Shown: positions 9,446-23,101, counted from the first letter of the stretch. The stretch: 64,000 nt of DNA from SPDF01 sp963699825 (GCA_963699825.1 CAVOVI010000010.1:248001-312000); one strand, 5' to 3'. Numbers and translations are program-made. The notes: generated by a model not told the origin, from the letters alone.

Positions 9446-9446
<1 letters not shown>
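8951..9446 (-). CDS. purE: N5-carboxyaminoimidazole ribonucleotide mutase (one frameshift)
   Basis: Class I PurE, about 164 residues, converting N5-CAIR to CAIR in purine synthesis. The start opens MTTPLVGIVMGSASDWPVM, followed by SAHRSPALAHEYA with the catalytic histidine region. After a +1 break near 9294 the frame continues TAEERGLKCIIAAAGMAAHL and GVPMPGGHLQGMDALLS. ATG at 9446 overlaps the ppdK stop (TAATG). It is the last gene of the minus-strand purine set and ends before the REP-like element and terminator. No purK is seen, so N5-CAIR formation must be encoded elsewhere. The C-terminal tail is rich in Lys and Glu. Confidence 0.9.
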
Positions 9447-12110
<2,664 letters not shown>

Positions 12111-12114
<4 letters not shown>

Positions 12115-13502
12115 GCTCGGCTCGCGGTCACGGGAGAGGTGTGCTGGATCTGGACGACCGCGTCGGGCACGGCGGTCGGATAGTCGCCGGAGAAGCAGGC
12201 GTGGCAGAAGGGACCGCCCCCGGCCGCTCCCACCATGCCGTCGAGGCTGAGATAGCCGAGGGTATCCACCCCGAGGTAGGCGCGGATCTCCTCCAGTGAA
12301 TGCGTGGAGGCGATCAGCTCTTCGCGGGTCGGGGTGTCGATGCCGTAGTGACAGGGGCCGGTGATGGGAGGCGAGGCCAGGCGGAGGTGCACCTCCTTCG
12401 CCCCGGCCGCGCGAATCATCTGGACCAGCCCGCGGCTCGTGGTGCCGCGGACCAGGCTGTCATCGACCACGACCACCTTCTTGCCTTCGATGATGCCGCG
12501 GACCGGATTGAACTTGATCTTCACCTTGGCCACGCGGTGGGACTGGGTGGGGTGAATGAAGGTGCGCCCGACGTAGTGATTGCGGATCAGCCCGTGCTCC
12601 AGCTTGATGCCGGACGCCTCGCTGTATCCGAGGGCCATGGCGTTGCTGCTGTCCGGCACGGAGAAGACGACATCCGCCCCCGGAGCCGGATGCTCGAGCG
12701 CCAGCCGCCGTCCCGCCTCGCGGCGGACCCGGTCCACCGACATGCCGAAGATGTCGCTGTCGGGGCGGGCGAAATAGATCAGCTCGAAGACGCAGCGGCT
12801 GACGGGCTTGGCGCGCAGCGGCTGCAGGTCCTCGATGACGCCGTCGGTGATGCGCACGAATTCGCCGGGCTTCAGTTCGCGGATGAAGGTCGCGCCCACC
12901 AGGTCGAGGGCGCAGGTCTCGCTGGCGGCGACGACTCCCTTGCCGAGACGGCCGAGGACCAGCGGCCGGAAGCCCCGCGGGTCGACGACGGCGTAGAGCG
13001 TCCTGCCGACACCGATGATCAGGCTGTAGGCGCCTTCCACCCGTGCCAGCGCCGACCGGATCTGGAGCTCGGGGTCGGGGACTTCGGAGCGCGCGATCAG
13101 GTGGACCAGCACCTCGGTGTCGCTCGACGAGGTGAAGATCGAGCCGCGTTCGACGAGCGTCTTCTTGATCTCGGCCGCGTTGGTCAGGTTGCCGTTGTGG
13201 GCCAGGGAGAGCGACCCGATGCGGTAGTTGACGAGGCAGGGCTGGGCGTTGGCCAGGTTGGTGCTGCCGGTGGTGGAGTACCGGGTGTGTCCGATCGCCA
13301 CGTCACCGGGCAGCGCTTCCAGTTCGGCTTCGCCGAAGGTCTCGGAGACGAGCCCCATGCCCACTTTGATGCGGGACTCGCCGTCCGGCGTGATGGCGAC
13401 GATCCCCGCGCTTTCCTGGCCGCGGTGCTGCAGGGCGTAGAGTCCGAGGTAGGCCACGCGGGCCGCATCGGGTACGCCGGACACTCCCATGATTCCGCAC
13501 AT
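12111..13502 (-). CDS. purF: Amidophosphoribosyltransferase
   Basis: 463 residues, intact. It catalyses the first step of purine synthesis, PRPP plus glutamine to 5-phosphoribosylamine. The N-terminus MCGIMGVSG supplies the Ntn catalytic Cys2 without a propeptide; the glutaminase domain includes GHTRYSTTGS and HNGNLTNA. The phosphoribosyltransferase domain has the PRPP loop VVVVDDSLVRGTTS at about residues 340-353. C-terminal cysteines (GPFCHACFSGDYP) match Fe-S type PurF proteins. ATG at 13502 lies three bases after the purL stop, and the purF stop overlaps ppdK. Confidence 0.96.
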
Positions 13503-13505
13503 GGA

Positions 13506-15811
13506 CTAAGCCTCCGCTCGGTCGCTGACGACCTCGCGCATCCTGCGCGGGATCGCGTCATCGTACAGAGAACGGAGCCGGTCGATCGGCCACCGGTGAA
13601 CACTGTCGGGCAAGACCATCTTCAATTCGCCGCCAGGTCTCCCGACCTCTCCCGCAAGGTACCCCTGCAGGCCGTGACGGGTGAGGAGCGCCCGGAGGCC
13701 TGGCAGTGCGGCGGGTGCGACGCTCAGCACGACCCGCCCGTGGTCTTCGCCATAGAGCACCTGCGCCGCGGTCAGCGTAGGGGCGTAGGTCCGGAGGTCT
13801 GCGATGGCACCGAAGCCCCGGTCGGCGTAGGGACCGCCGATGGCGGCCTCGGCCAGTGCGACGGCAAGCCCGCCCTCGGAGCAGTCGTGCGCCGATCGAA
13901 CCAGCCGCGCGGCGGCGGCGGCCACGAGGAACTGCTGGAGCCTCGCCTCGTGTTCCAGGTCCACCTTCGGGGCCGGCCCCGCCGAAGAAGTCGCAGAGTT
14001 CGGCCCAGTAGGCCGAGCCGCCCAGCGCTCCCGTGCTTCCGCCCACGATCACGATCCGGTCGCCGGTGGCGCGGAAGTGACTGGGGACGCGATCCTCGGC
14101 GCGGCGGAGCAGGCCGACCATGCCCACGGTGGGTGTCGGATCGACCGCGCCCGTCGGGCTCTCATTGTAGAACGAGACGTTGCCGCCGGTGACCGGCGTG
14201 TTGAACGCCCGGCAGGCGTCGGAGATGCCGCGACAGGCCTCGGTGAACTGGAAGAACACCTCCGGCTTTTCCGGATTGCCGAAGTTGAGGCAGTCGGTGA
14301 CGCCCAGCGGTTCGGCACCGGTGCAGGCCACGTTGCGCGCCGCCTCCGCCACCGTCGCCTTGCCGCCCTCGTAGGGGTCCAGCGCCACCAGCCGGTTGTT
14401 GCAGTCGACGCTTACCGCCATCGCGAACGGTTCGGTGCCCGACCCGGAAGACGCCGGCATCTCCCCCGGGGCCGAGCACGGTGGATGCCTGCACGGTGGA
14501 GTCGTACTGCTCGTACACCCAGCGCTTGCTGGCGATGGAGGGCGAGTCGAGCAACACCTCGAGGGCTTCGGTGACGCCGACCCGGGGTGCCTTGGCGGGC
14601 TTCGCCTTGCGGTTCGCGACGGCGGCCGGCGCTTCCCGTGCCTCCGGCGTGTAGACCGGACAGTCGTCCACCAGCGGCTGGCCGGGAATCTCCGCGACGG
14701 TCAGCCCATTGTGCTTGACCCGGAAGAGGCCGTCGTCAGTGACCCGACCGATATCGGTGGCCTCCAACTCCCATTTGCGGCAGACGGCCTGGATCGCGGC
14801 GACCTGGTGCGGTTCCGCCACCACGAGCATCCGCTCCTGCGATTCCGAGAGGAGGATCTCGTACGGCGTCATCCCCGGCTCGCGGGTGGGCACGAGACCG
14901 GTGTCGATCTCGACGCCGACGCCGCCGCGTGCCGCCATTTCGGCGCTGGAGCTGGTCAGTCCCGCCGCGCCCATGTCCTGGATGGCCACGATGAGCTTCG
15001 AGGTGATCAGCTCGAGGCTCGCCTCGAGCAGCAGCTTCTCGGTGAACGGGTCGCCGACCTGCACCTGCGGGCGGCGCGCCTCGCTCTTCTCGGAGAGCTC
15101 TTCCGACGCGAAGCTGGCGCCGTGGATGCCGTCGCGGCCGGTCTTGGCGCCGACGTTCAGCAGCACGTTGCCCACGCCGTGGGCGCGCGCCGTGGCCAGG
15201 TCCGCCTCCCGCAGGATGCCGACGCACATCGCGTTGACGAGCGGGTTGCCCGAGTACCCGGGGGCGAAGCCGACTTCGCCGCCCAGGGTGGGGACGCCGA
15301 TGCAGTTGCCGTAGTCGCCCACGCCCCGCACCACGCCGGCGAAGAGGTAGCGGTTGCGCGGCTCGGAGAGCGGCCCGAACCGGAGGCTGTTCAGCACGGC
15401 GACCGGGCGCGCGCCCATGGTGAAGACGTCGCGGAGAATGCCGCCCACGCCGGTCGCCGCACCCTGGTAGGGCTCCACGGCGGAGGGGTGGTTGTGCGAC
15501 TCGATCTTGAACGCGACCGCCCACCCGTTTGGCAGGCGGAGGACGCCGGCGTTCTCGCCCGGGCCCTGCACGACCTGCGGACCGGTGGTCGGGAACCGCT
15601 TGAGGACCGGCTTGGAATGCTTGTACGAGCAGTGTTCCGACCAGAGCGCGGAGAAGACGCCGAGCTCGGTCAGTGTCGGCTTCCGGCCGAGCATCGCCAC
15701 GATGCGATCGAATTCGGAGGCGGTCAGGTTGTGCTCCCGGACGACCTCCATGGTCACCGGTCGCTCTCCAGGGAAGGAGGCGGCGTGGGTGGCCGGTACG
15801 GCAGTGGTCAT
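13506..15811 (-). CDS. purL: Phosphoribosylformylglycinamidine synthase subunit PurL (two frameshifts)
   Basis: Small-type PurL, about 767 residues when joined, the ATP-dependent synthetase that works with PurQ (glutaminase) and PurS to make FGAM from FGAR. Seen are the N-terminal FSALWSEHCSYKHSKP, GPGENAGVL, SHNHPSAVEPYQGAATG, the second-half VDCNNRLVALDPYEGG, VTDCLNFGNPEKPEV and SAHDCSEGGLAVAL. Extra bases occur near 14440 and 13979, each restored by dropping a single G. ATG at 15811 overlaps the zinc-ribbon stop (ATGA). All three FGAM synthase subunits are present here, as in Gram-positive and many other bacteria. Confidence 0.95.
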
Positions 15812-16137
15812 TTCGACTCCGAGCGGGGGGCGCGCAGGACTTTGGAGAGGTCGCGGACGACGCGTCCGAGGAGCGTGGGGTCGTCCTTCGCCACGACCGC
15901 CGAAATCTCGTCGGCGTCGAGGAAGATGCCCTGGCAGTGGACACACCGGTCGATGGTGACGCCGTGGAACTCTTCGTGCACGAGGTCGTGGCCGTCCTTC
16001 GGGCACTTCATGAAGTGCAACTGGCGCGCCGCCTCTTCCGCGGCGGCCTTGGCGCGTTCACGCTGCGCCTTGAGCAACTCCGCCTCTTCCTTCGCGAAGT
16101 ACTCGTCTTCGCTCTTGCTCGGCTTCTGGGGGCTCAT
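15808..16137 (-). CDS. Small zinc-ribbon protein (zf-TFIIB type)
   Basis: 109 residues. A charged Lys/Glu helix (residues about 10-40) precedes a zinc ribbon with KCPKDGHDL and DRCVHCQGIFLDADE, giving a CP-x-C and C-x2-C arrangement of the zf-TFIIB family; His residues nearby may take part. Such proteins have no established function. ATG at 16137; the stop overlaps purL, so it is co-translated inside the purine operon. The missing second cysteine of a full four-Cys site (the first knuckle shows only one Cys) is worth noting. Confidence 0.75.
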   Translation of the reverse strand: MSPQKPSKSEDEYFAKEEAELLKAQRERAKAAAEEAARQLHFMKCPKDGHDLVHEEFHGVTIDRCVHCQGIFLDADEISAVVAKDDPTLLGRVVRDLSKVLRAPRSESK

Positions 16138-16151
16138 GAATCGTGACTCCG

Positions 16152-16844
16152 TCAGGGGGTGGATCGGGCGGCCCGGCCAGGGAGCCACTCCGCGATGGAC
16201 GTGAAGAACCCGGCGCCGACGTCGCTCCCGGTCAGGGGATCGGCATAGCGCTCGGGGTGGGGCATGAAGCCGACGACGGTGCCCGCGGCGTTCGAGACGC
16301 CGGCGATGTCGGCGACCGACCCGTTTGGGTTCTCGCCGCGCGTGTAGCGGAGCACGACGCGACCCTCCGCTTCCAGCATCCGCAGGGTGTCCTCGTCGGC
16401 GACGTAGCAGCCATCGCCGTGGGCGACCGGAATCCGGATCTCGGTGCCTTTCGCGTAGGCGGTGGTGCAGAAGGTGTCGGTGCGCTCGATGCGCACCCAG
16501 ACCGGCCGCGAGACGAACGTCAGCCGATCGTTCCGCACCAGAGCGCCCGGGAGCAGCTGGGCCTCGCACAGGATCTGGAAGCCGTTGCAGATACCGAGGA
16601 CGGCGCCGCCCTCGGCGGCGTGGCGCTGGACCGCCTGCATCACCGGGCTGAACCGGGCGATGGCGCCGGACCGGAGGTAGTCGCCGTAGCTGAACCCGCC
16701 AGGGAGAATCACGACATCGGCCTGCTGCAGGTCGGTGTCGCGGTGCCAGATGAACCGTGGTTCCGCGCCGGCGTTGGCGACCGCGTGATAGGCATCCCAA
16801 TCGCAATTGCTGCCGGGGAACCGGACAACCGCCACACGCACCAT
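16152..16844 (-). CDS. purQ: Phosphoribosylformylglycinamidine synthase glutaminase subunit PurQ
   Basis: 230 residues, class I glutamine amidotransferase that supplies ammonia to PurL. It starts MVRVAVVRFPGSNCDWD, has LPGGFSYGDYLR, the nucleophile elbow GICNGFQ with Cys86, and GFMPHPERYADP carrying the catalytic His and Glu. Length is normal. ATG at 16844 shares one base with the purS stop (TGATG). It ends 14 bases before the zinc-ribbon gene. Confidence 0.95.
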   Translation of the reverse strand: MVRVAVVRFPGSNCDWDAYHAVANAGAEPRFIWHRDTDLQQADVVILPGGFSYGDYLRSGAIARFSPVMQAVQRHAAEGGAVLGICNGFQILCEAQLLPGALVRNDRLTFVSRPVWVRIERTDTFCTTAYAKGTEIRIPVAHGDGCYVADEDTLRMLEAEGRVVLRYTRGENPNGSVADIAGVSNAAGTVVGFMPHPERYADPLTGSDVGAGFFTSIAEWLPGRAARSTP

Positions 16845-17092
16845 CAGCCCTCCACCGCCAGGCTGAAGTCTTCGGTCACCGGGTTCGCCAGCAGCTTTTC
16901 GCACATCTGGCGGGCGGAGGCCTGGGCCGCTTCGGCGCTCGGCGCGTCGATGGCCAGCTCGATGGCCCGGCCGACGCGGACGTCGGCCGCGCCGGCGAAG
17001 CCCAGCACCGCCAGCGCGTGTTCGACGGCCTGGCCCTGGGGGTCGAGCAGGCCGGCCCGGGGAACGACACGGATGTGGACGCGATACGTCAT
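16844..17092 (-). CDS. purS: Phosphoribosylformylglycinamidine synthase subunit PurS
   Basis: 82 residues, the small bridging subunit of the PurLQS complex. It begins MTYRVHIRVVPRAGLLDPQG and contains DVRVGRAIELAID, both typical of PurS. ATG at 17092 overlaps the pssA stop. Position immediately before purQ supports the call. Confidence 0.93.
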   Translation of the reverse strand: MTYRVHIRVVPRAGLLDPQGQAVEHALAVLGFAGAADVRVGRAIELAIDAPSAEAAQASARQMCEKLLANPVTEDFSLAVEG

Positions 17093-17930
17093 GGAGTGGT
17101 GTCCTCGTGGTGGTCGTGCCCGGTGTTCGGGCGGAGGTGCAGGGTCTGGGCCTCGACGGGGTCTTCGGCGCGCTCCGACAGCGCGATCAGGGAGCTGCGC
17201 GTGATGCCGAAGAGGAGGTAGCCGATCCCGAAGGGGAAGAGAAAGGTCGAGGGGGCAAAGACGACCCCGATCACGATGCCGAGCGTCACCAGCGTGCCGA
17301 GGATCCCGCTCAGCGAGCGGAGGCCGATCCGCGGCGTCCGCGGGTACTTGACGTTGCTGAGCATCATCGCCGAGAGCGCCAGCATCAGGAACGTGAGGCC
17401 CTGGCGCTGGAGGTCGAGGTACTCCGGAAACCGCTGGTACCACTGCGTCTGGCTGAAGGCGTAGTAGGTCGCGAGCGTCATGCCGGCCGCCGGCGAGGGC
17501 AGGCCGCTGAACCAGCCGGGCTTGGCGGCCCCCGCGGCCGTGATGTTGTAGCGCGCGAGTCGGACCGCCACCGCCGCGACGTAGATGAAGCAGAGGACCC
17601 AGGCGAACTTCCCGGCCTCGGCGAATTCCAGGAAGTACATCAGCATGGCGGGGGCGACGCCGAACGAGATCACATCCACCAGCGAATCGAGCTCGGCCCC
17701 GAAGCGGGTGCCGGTGTGCGACATCCGCGCCATCCGGCCGTCGAGCACGTCGGCCACGCCCGCGAAGACGATGAACCACCCCGCCCAGGTGAAGTTCCCC
17801 TGCGCGGCGTAGACCATCGCCCAGATGCCGAAGAAGAGGTTGCTGAGCGTGAACGCGCTCGGAATCACGATGATCGCGCGCCGGATGCCGGGGCGCCGCC
17901 GCGGCTGTTCGCGGTCTCGTCAGCGCTCAT
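17089..17930 (-). CDS. pssA: CDP-diacylglycerol-serine O-phosphatidyltransferase (frameshift near start)
   Basis: About 280 residues, an integral membrane CDP-alcohol phosphatidyltransferase making phosphatidylserine from CDP-DAG and serine. The signature D-G-x2-A-R-x8-G-x3-D-x3-D is complete in DGRMAR through AELDSLVD, and helices continue to the end, followed by a His-rich tail (TGHDHHEDTTP). The ATG at 17930 overlaps the psd stop but reaches the conserved frame (RRPGIRRAIIVIPSAFTLSN) only if one base is added near 17900; this is one of the few apparent deletions in the window. An in-frame GTG at 17868 is the fallback start. With psd it makes phosphatidylethanolamine. Confidence 0.9.
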
Positions 17931-18554
17931 GTCCACTCCGCGATGATGGAAACCCCGGCGACGGTCCGCTCCCCCTCAGCCACCTTGATGGCGACGCCCT
18001 TCGGCAGGAAGACATCGACCCGCGACCCGAACCGGATCAGCCCCATGCGTTCGCCCTGCTTCACGGTGGTCCCTTCGCCGTGATCGGTGACGATGCGGCG
18101 GGCCACCAGCCCGGCGATCTGCCGCACCAGCACCTTGCCGCGGGCGACTCGCGATGCCCACCGACGACTGTTCGTTCTCGAGCGACGCCTTCTCCGCGGC
18201 GGCGTTCACGAACGCGCCGGGGGAGTACTTCCGGTAGGTGATCGATCCGTCCACCGGGTACCGGTTCACGTGCACGTTGAACACGTTCATGAAGATGGAG
18301 ACCCGCTGCACCTCGCCACCGTGGAAGTCGGGCTCGTCGATGTCCCGCACGCTCACGACCAGCCCGTCGGCCGGCGCGATGACCAGTCCCTCACCCCGCG
18401 GACCGTTGCGAATCGGGTCGCGGAAGAAGGCGATCACCCAGATCGCGACTGGCAGCCAGACGATCGCGGCCGTCGAGTAGCCGAAGAGCACGAACCCGAG
18501 TTCCATGAGCCAGAAGGCCCCGATGAACGGCCACCCTTCGCGGGCGATGCGCAT
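17927..18554 (-). CDS. psd: Phosphatidylserine decarboxylase proenzyme, short type (one frameshift)
   Basis: About 208 residues, converting phosphatidylserine to phosphatidylethanolamine. Hydrophobic segments near residues 10-40 anchor it in the membrane. Visible motifs are VIAPADGLVV, FHGGEVQRVSIFMNVFNVHVNR and, near the C-terminus, RMGLIRFGSRVDVFLP, where Gly-Ser is the self-cleavage site that generates the pyruvoyl group. An extra base near 18148 breaks the frame between SVGIAS and RGKVLVRQIAG. ATG at 18554 overlaps the purC stop, and the psd stop overlaps pssA. It is of the short archaetidylserine-decarboxylase-like class common outside proteobacteria. Confidence 0.92.
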
Positions 18555-19475
18555 CAGCCGTCCTCAGGGAGCGGGTGCCCCGTCAGGCGCTGGTAGGCGT
18601 CGACGTAGCGTGCGCTGGTGGTGTCGAGGACATCCTGCGGCAGCGTGGGCGGCGGCGCCTCGCCGTTCCAGCTGCCCCTTCGCCTTCAAGGCCGCCAGGT
18701 AGTCCCGGAGCGGCTGCTTGTCGAAGCTCGGCTGCCCGCGCCCCGGCGCGTAGCGATCCGCCGGCCAGAAGCGGGAGGAGTCCGGCGTGAGGACCTCGTC
18801 GATCAGGCGGAGGGTGCCGTCGGCGTCGCGCCCGAACTCGAACTTCGTGTCGGCGATGATGATCCCGCGCTCGGCGGCATACGCGCGCCCGGCCTCGTAG
18901 ATCCGCGAAGCTGGCGTCGCGCAGGGCCTCGGTCTCCGCCTGGCCCAGCGCCTTCGCCATCGTGTCGAAGGTCACGTTCTCGTCGTGGCCACTCTCCGCC
19001 TTGGTGGCGGGGGTGAAGATCGGCGGATCGAGCCGGTCGCTTTCCACCAGCCCGGCCGCAGCGGCTCCCCGGCCAGCGTGCCGCTCTTCCGGTACTCCGC
19101 CCACGCCGAGCCGGTGATGTAGCCGCGCACCACGCACTCGAACGGTACCGGCGTGGTCCGACGCACCAGCATGGTCCGGCCGCGGATGGCCTCCCGGTGG
19201 GGTGCCAGGTCGGGGTAGCGGGCGATGATCTCGTTCGCGCTCGCGGAGATGAAGTGGGACGGGAAGACGTCCGCCAGCTTCCCGAACCAGAACGCGCTCA
19301 TCTGGGTCAGGACCCGGCCCTTCTGGGCGATCGGCTCGTTCATCACCACGTCGAAGGCGCTGATGCGGTCACTCGCCACCAGCAGGAGTTCATCGGGGCT
19401 CGCCTCGTAGACCTCACGCACCTTGCCGGCGCGGAGGAGGGGAAGCGGGAGCTTGCTCCGAAACATGACGGTCAT
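18554..19475 (-). CDS. purC: SAICAR synthetase (three frameshifts)
   Basis: About 306 residues when joined. It condenses CAIR with aspartate, using ATP. Motifs include LLRAGKVREVYE, LVASDRISAFDVVMNEPI, PFECVVRGYITGSAW, GIIIADTKFEFG and LIDEVLTPDSSRFWP. The 306-residue length with C-terminal PQDVLDTTSARYVDAYQRLTG is the yeast-like long form. Breaks are near 19060 (a lost base or two gained), 18904 (extra G before ATC) and 18671 (extra C). ATG at 19475 overlaps the purB stop; the purC stop overlaps the psd ATG. Confidence 0.92.
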
Positions 19476-20915
19476 ACTCGTACCTCGGCGGTCTCTGGAG
19501 TCACGGCCAGCGGGCGTGCCCGCGCGGCCAGCGGTTCGGCGTATTCCTCAAGAAATTCGGTGACCTGCTCTCGCGCCCGCCCGGTGTACCGCGACGGCTC
19601 GAGTTCGGCCTTGAGCGCGGTCGCGGGAATCTTGGCGAAGGCCGGGTCGGCCGCGAGTCGGTCCATGAGCTGGTTGGGTTCGCCCTTCGCCACCTCGGCG
19701 GCCACCGCCATGCTGTGCCGGCGCACCACCTCGTGCAGGGCCTGCCGGTCGCCGCCGGCCGCGACGCCGAGCATGAGCCACCGTTCGGTGGCCATGAACG
19801 GCATCTGCGTCGCCACGTGTCGGCCGATCACCTCGGGACGCACCTCGAGGCCGCCGGCGATGTTCGCCACCAGGATGAGGATCGCGTCGGTGGCGAGGAA
19901 CGCCTCGGGGAGCGTCAGGCGCCGGTTGGCGCTGTCGTCGAGCGTGCGCTCCAGCCACTGGCGTCGCCGCCGTCTGCGCCGTGTTGGCCTGGAGCGACAT
20001 GACGAACCGGGCGAGGCCGCTGATCCGCTCGGCGCGCATCGGGTTCCGCTTGTAGGCCATGGCGCTGGAACCGATCTGCTCGGACTCGAACGGCTCCAGC
20101 AGCTCGCCCTCGTGCTGCAGCAGCCGGAGGTCGCCGGCCATCTTGGAGGCCGACTGCGCGACACCGCGAGAGCACGTCGAGGACGGTGCTGTCGGCCTTC
20201 CGCGTGTAGGTCTGGCCGGTCACCGCCCACGTGCGCTCGAATCCGAGGCGCTTCGGCGACCAGCCGGTCGAGTTCGCGCACCTTGGCGTGGTCGCCGTCG
20301 AACAGCTCGAGGAACGACGCCTGCGTGCCGGTCGTGCCCTTGCAGCCGCGAAGGCGCATCGTCTCGATGCGGTGGCAGAGGTCTTCGACGTCGGCGCCGA
20401 GGTCCTGCATCCAGAGCGTCGCCCGCTTGCCGACGGTGGTCAGCTGCGCCGGCTGGAAGTGGGTGTAGGCGAGACAGGGCTCGGCGGCGTGCGCTTCGGC
20501 GAAGCCGCCGAGGGCATCGAGCGCGGAGAGCACGTCGTCCCAGGACCAGGCGGAGGCCTTCCCGGATGACGAGCAGGTCGGCGTTGTCGGTCACGAAGGC
20601 GCTGGTGGCGCCGAGGTGGAGGAAGGGGCGCGCGGCGGGAGCCTGGTCGCCGAAATGGTGGACGTGCGCCATCACGTCGTGCCGGAAGCGACGCTCGTAC
20701 TCCGCCGCGACGGCGAGGTCGGCGTCGTCGAGATGCGCGCGCATCTCCGTCAGCGCCGCATCCGGAATCTCGAGCCCGAGCTCGCGCTCCGATTCGGCGA
20801 GCGCGAGCCAGACGCGCCGCCAGAGGCGGATGCGGTGCGGCTCGCCCCACAGCCGCTGCATGGCGGGGGAGGCGTAGCGGGAGCCGAGGGGGGAGCGCCA
20901 GCGGTCGTCGGTCAT
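19472..20915 (-). CDS. purB: Adenylosuccinate lyase (four frameshifts)
   Basis: About 480 residues when joined, splitting SAICAR to AICAR and adenylosuccinate to AMP. Seen in order: SRYASPAMQRLWGEPHRIRLWRR is the N-terminal start region in shorter pieces, FLHLGATSAFVTDNADL with the substrate-binding Thr-Ser, AYTHFQPAQLTTVGKR with the catalytic histidine, and GSSAMAYKRNPMRAE, the flexible signature loop with catalytic serine. Extra single bases lie near 20540, 20251, 20166 and 19961. The length and signature resemble the eukaryotic-like ADSL. ATG at 20915 overlaps htrA; the stop overlaps purC. Confidence 0.92.
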
Positions 20916-22319
20916 CGGTACACCAGGTCCGTGTAGGCGGTTTGCCCGCTTCGCTCGACCCAGATGCGGAACGCTTCGCCCGGGCGGAGGTCGTCGAGAA
21001 AGACACTCAGGTCAGTGGCGGTCGCGACGCGTCGGCGGTCGATGCCGATGATCACGTCTCCCTCGCGGAGGCCGGTGGCGTCGGCGGTGCGCCGCGCGAT
21101 GCCGACGACGAGCGCCCCCTGGTCGCTTTGCAGGCCGCGCTCCGCGCGAATGGCGGGTGTGACCGTCACCAGCTGCAGGTCCTCCAGGACCGTCACCCGC
21201 GCCGCGGTGCGGGTCGGGAGGTCGCTGGCGACGAGCGTCCGCGCGATGGTCAGGTTTCCACGGCGGGTCACGAGATCGACGGTGTCTCCCACGCCCAGGT
21301 CGAGCTTGACCGACTCCCAGTCGAGATGGTTGTGGAGGGTCCGGCCATTGGCCGACACCAGGACGTCCTGTCGCTGGAGGCCGGCGCGGGCGGCGGGGCC
21401 GCCCGGTGCCACGCCGATCACCACGAGGCCGTTCGACGCGCGCCAGTCCTCGAAGCTCCGCGGCGGATTCACGTCGAGGCCAGTCCAGGCCCGTCGAACC
21501 GTCCCGACCGCGAGCAGCAGGTCGGCCACGCGCAGGGCGCGCTCGATCGGGATCGCGAAGCCGAGGCCGATCGAACCGCCGCTGTTCGAGAGGATCGAGG
21601 AATTGACGCCCACCACCTGGCCGAGGGCGTTGGCCAGCGGCCCGCCGGAGTTGCCGGGATTGATGGCGGCATCGGTCTGGATCATGTCGAGGTAGAGCCC
21701 CGCCTGCCCCTCGGTCGGAAGGATGTTCCGGCCGGTGGCGCTCACGACGCCGGCGGTGACGGTCGGCTCGGTGTTGCCGAGGTAATCGGCATACGGGTTG
21801 CCGAGCGCGATGACCCACTCGCCTACCATCAGTTCGCTGCTCTTGCCCAGCGGCACCGTCGGAAAGTCCGCGACCGGTCACCTGGATGACCGCGATGTCC
21901 GACACCGGGTCGGCGCCGACCAGCTTGGCCGGGAGTTGCGTCCCGTCGGTGAGCGTCACGGTGATCTGTTCCGCGCCGTCCACGACGTGCTGGTTGGTGA
22001 GAATGACGCCGTTGCTGCGGATCAGAAAGCCGGTGCCGGAGCCGCGCACCAGCTGGGAGCCGTAGCGGGGAACGAACATGTCCGCCCACGACGACCGCAT
22101 GGCGACCTGCCGACGCGCGGCGACGCTGATCGAGACGACGGCGGGCGCGAGTCGATCGACCGCCGTGACGATGGCGGTGCGACGGGTCGCGTCGAGGCTG
22201 GACTGGGCGAGGAGGGCGGGGGACGCAAACGCCACCAGCAGTCCGCCGACCACGCCCGCCCGCATGGCGCCGCGTACGCGGCGAGGAGCGGATCGAGCGG
22301 TGTTGTGGCGAGACTTCAT
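20912..22319 (-). CDS. htrA: HtrA/Deg-family serine protease with two PDZ domains (one frameshift)
   Basis: About 468 residues. An N-terminal membrane/signal segment (about residues 20-38, ending ALLAQ) precedes a trypsin-like domain with His111 in LTNQHVVDG, Asp141 in DPVSDIAV and Ser224 in NPGNSGGPLAN, giving a complete triad. Two C-terminal PDZ domains follow: IGVAPGGPAARAGLQRQD and GIARRTADATGLREGDVIIG. It is expected to degrade misfolded envelope proteins in the periplasm. An extra base near 21870 breaks the frame between the Asp and Ser residues. ATG at 22319 overlaps truA and the stop overlaps purB. Confidence 0.93.
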
Positions 22320-23101
22320 GCGGCATCCCCGCAGTGGTCAGCGAATGACTCCGCCGCGTACTCGGCGGAGACGAAATACAATCCTTCAGGTGGCGCGGGC
22401 GGACTGGTCTCGGCGTTGTCCTCCCGGGCGAGCAGGGCGCTCATGTCAGCGACCGGCCTCCTGCCGAGTCCGATGTCCACCATCGTCCCGACGAGCATCC
22501 GCACCATGTGGTGCAGAAAGCGGTCGGCAGCCACGTGGAACACGAAACCCGTGCCCGCCTCTCGCTCCCGCCACTCCGCCAGCCGCAGCGTGCTCCTGTA
22601 GTGCGGCTTCGGTTCGCCCTTGACGGCGAAGGCGCGAAAGCTGTGTTCGCCTGGCAATGAAGCGGCGGCGTCACGGAGCCGGCCTCGATCGAGTTCACGG
22701 CACAGCGCCCATTCATAGGGGCGACGAAAGGGAGACATCGCCGCGGGGTCCACCCCCACCACGTACCGATACTCGCGACCGCGAGCGCTCTTGCGCGCGT
22801 GGAAGCCCGGATTCGTGAGCCGAACCCCTTCCACCCAGCAGTCGTTGGGGAGGAGGGCGTTCAGCGCCCGCCGGACCGCGTCCGGCTCCCACTTGGCGGC
22901 AAGGCTGAAGCTGACGCCCATCCCCAGGGCGTGCACTCCAGCATCCGTTCGACCGGCTCCGTGAGCCACGACCCGACGGCCGGTGAGCCGTTCGAGTACC
23001 CCTTCGACTTCGGCCTGGACGGTGCGCCCGGTCGCCTGCCGTTGCCAGCCGAGAAAGCGGCCGCCATCGAACTGCAACACGGCAAGAAAAGTCCGGCTCA
23101 T
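22316..23101 (-). CDS. truA: tRNA pseudouridine(38-40) synthase TruA
   Basis: 261 residues, modifying uridines 38-40 in the tRNA anticodon arm. The hallmark GAGRTDAGVHALG carries the catalytic Asp53; FDGGRFLGWQ near the N-terminus and HHMVRMLVGTMVDIGLG in the C-terminal half also match. It is the first gene of the 13-gene minus-strand set and its ATG at 23101 faces trpD across 149 bases. Its leader includes GGAGG (about 23133 on the minus strand) and a small GCCCG/CGGGC hairpin. Confidence 0.94.
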   Translation of the reverse strand: MSRTFLAVLQFDGGRFLGWQRQATGRTVQAEVEGVLERLTGRRVVAHGAGRTDAGVHALGMGVSFSLAAKWEPDAVRRALNALLPNDCWVEGVRLTNPGFHARKSARGREYRYVVGVDPAAMSPFRRPYEWALCRELDRGRLRDAAASLPGEHSFRAFAVKGEPKPHYRSTLRLAEWREREAGTGFVFHVAADRFLHHMVRMLVGTMVDIGLGRRPVADMSALLAREDNAETSPPAPPEGLYFVSAEYAAESFADHCGDAA

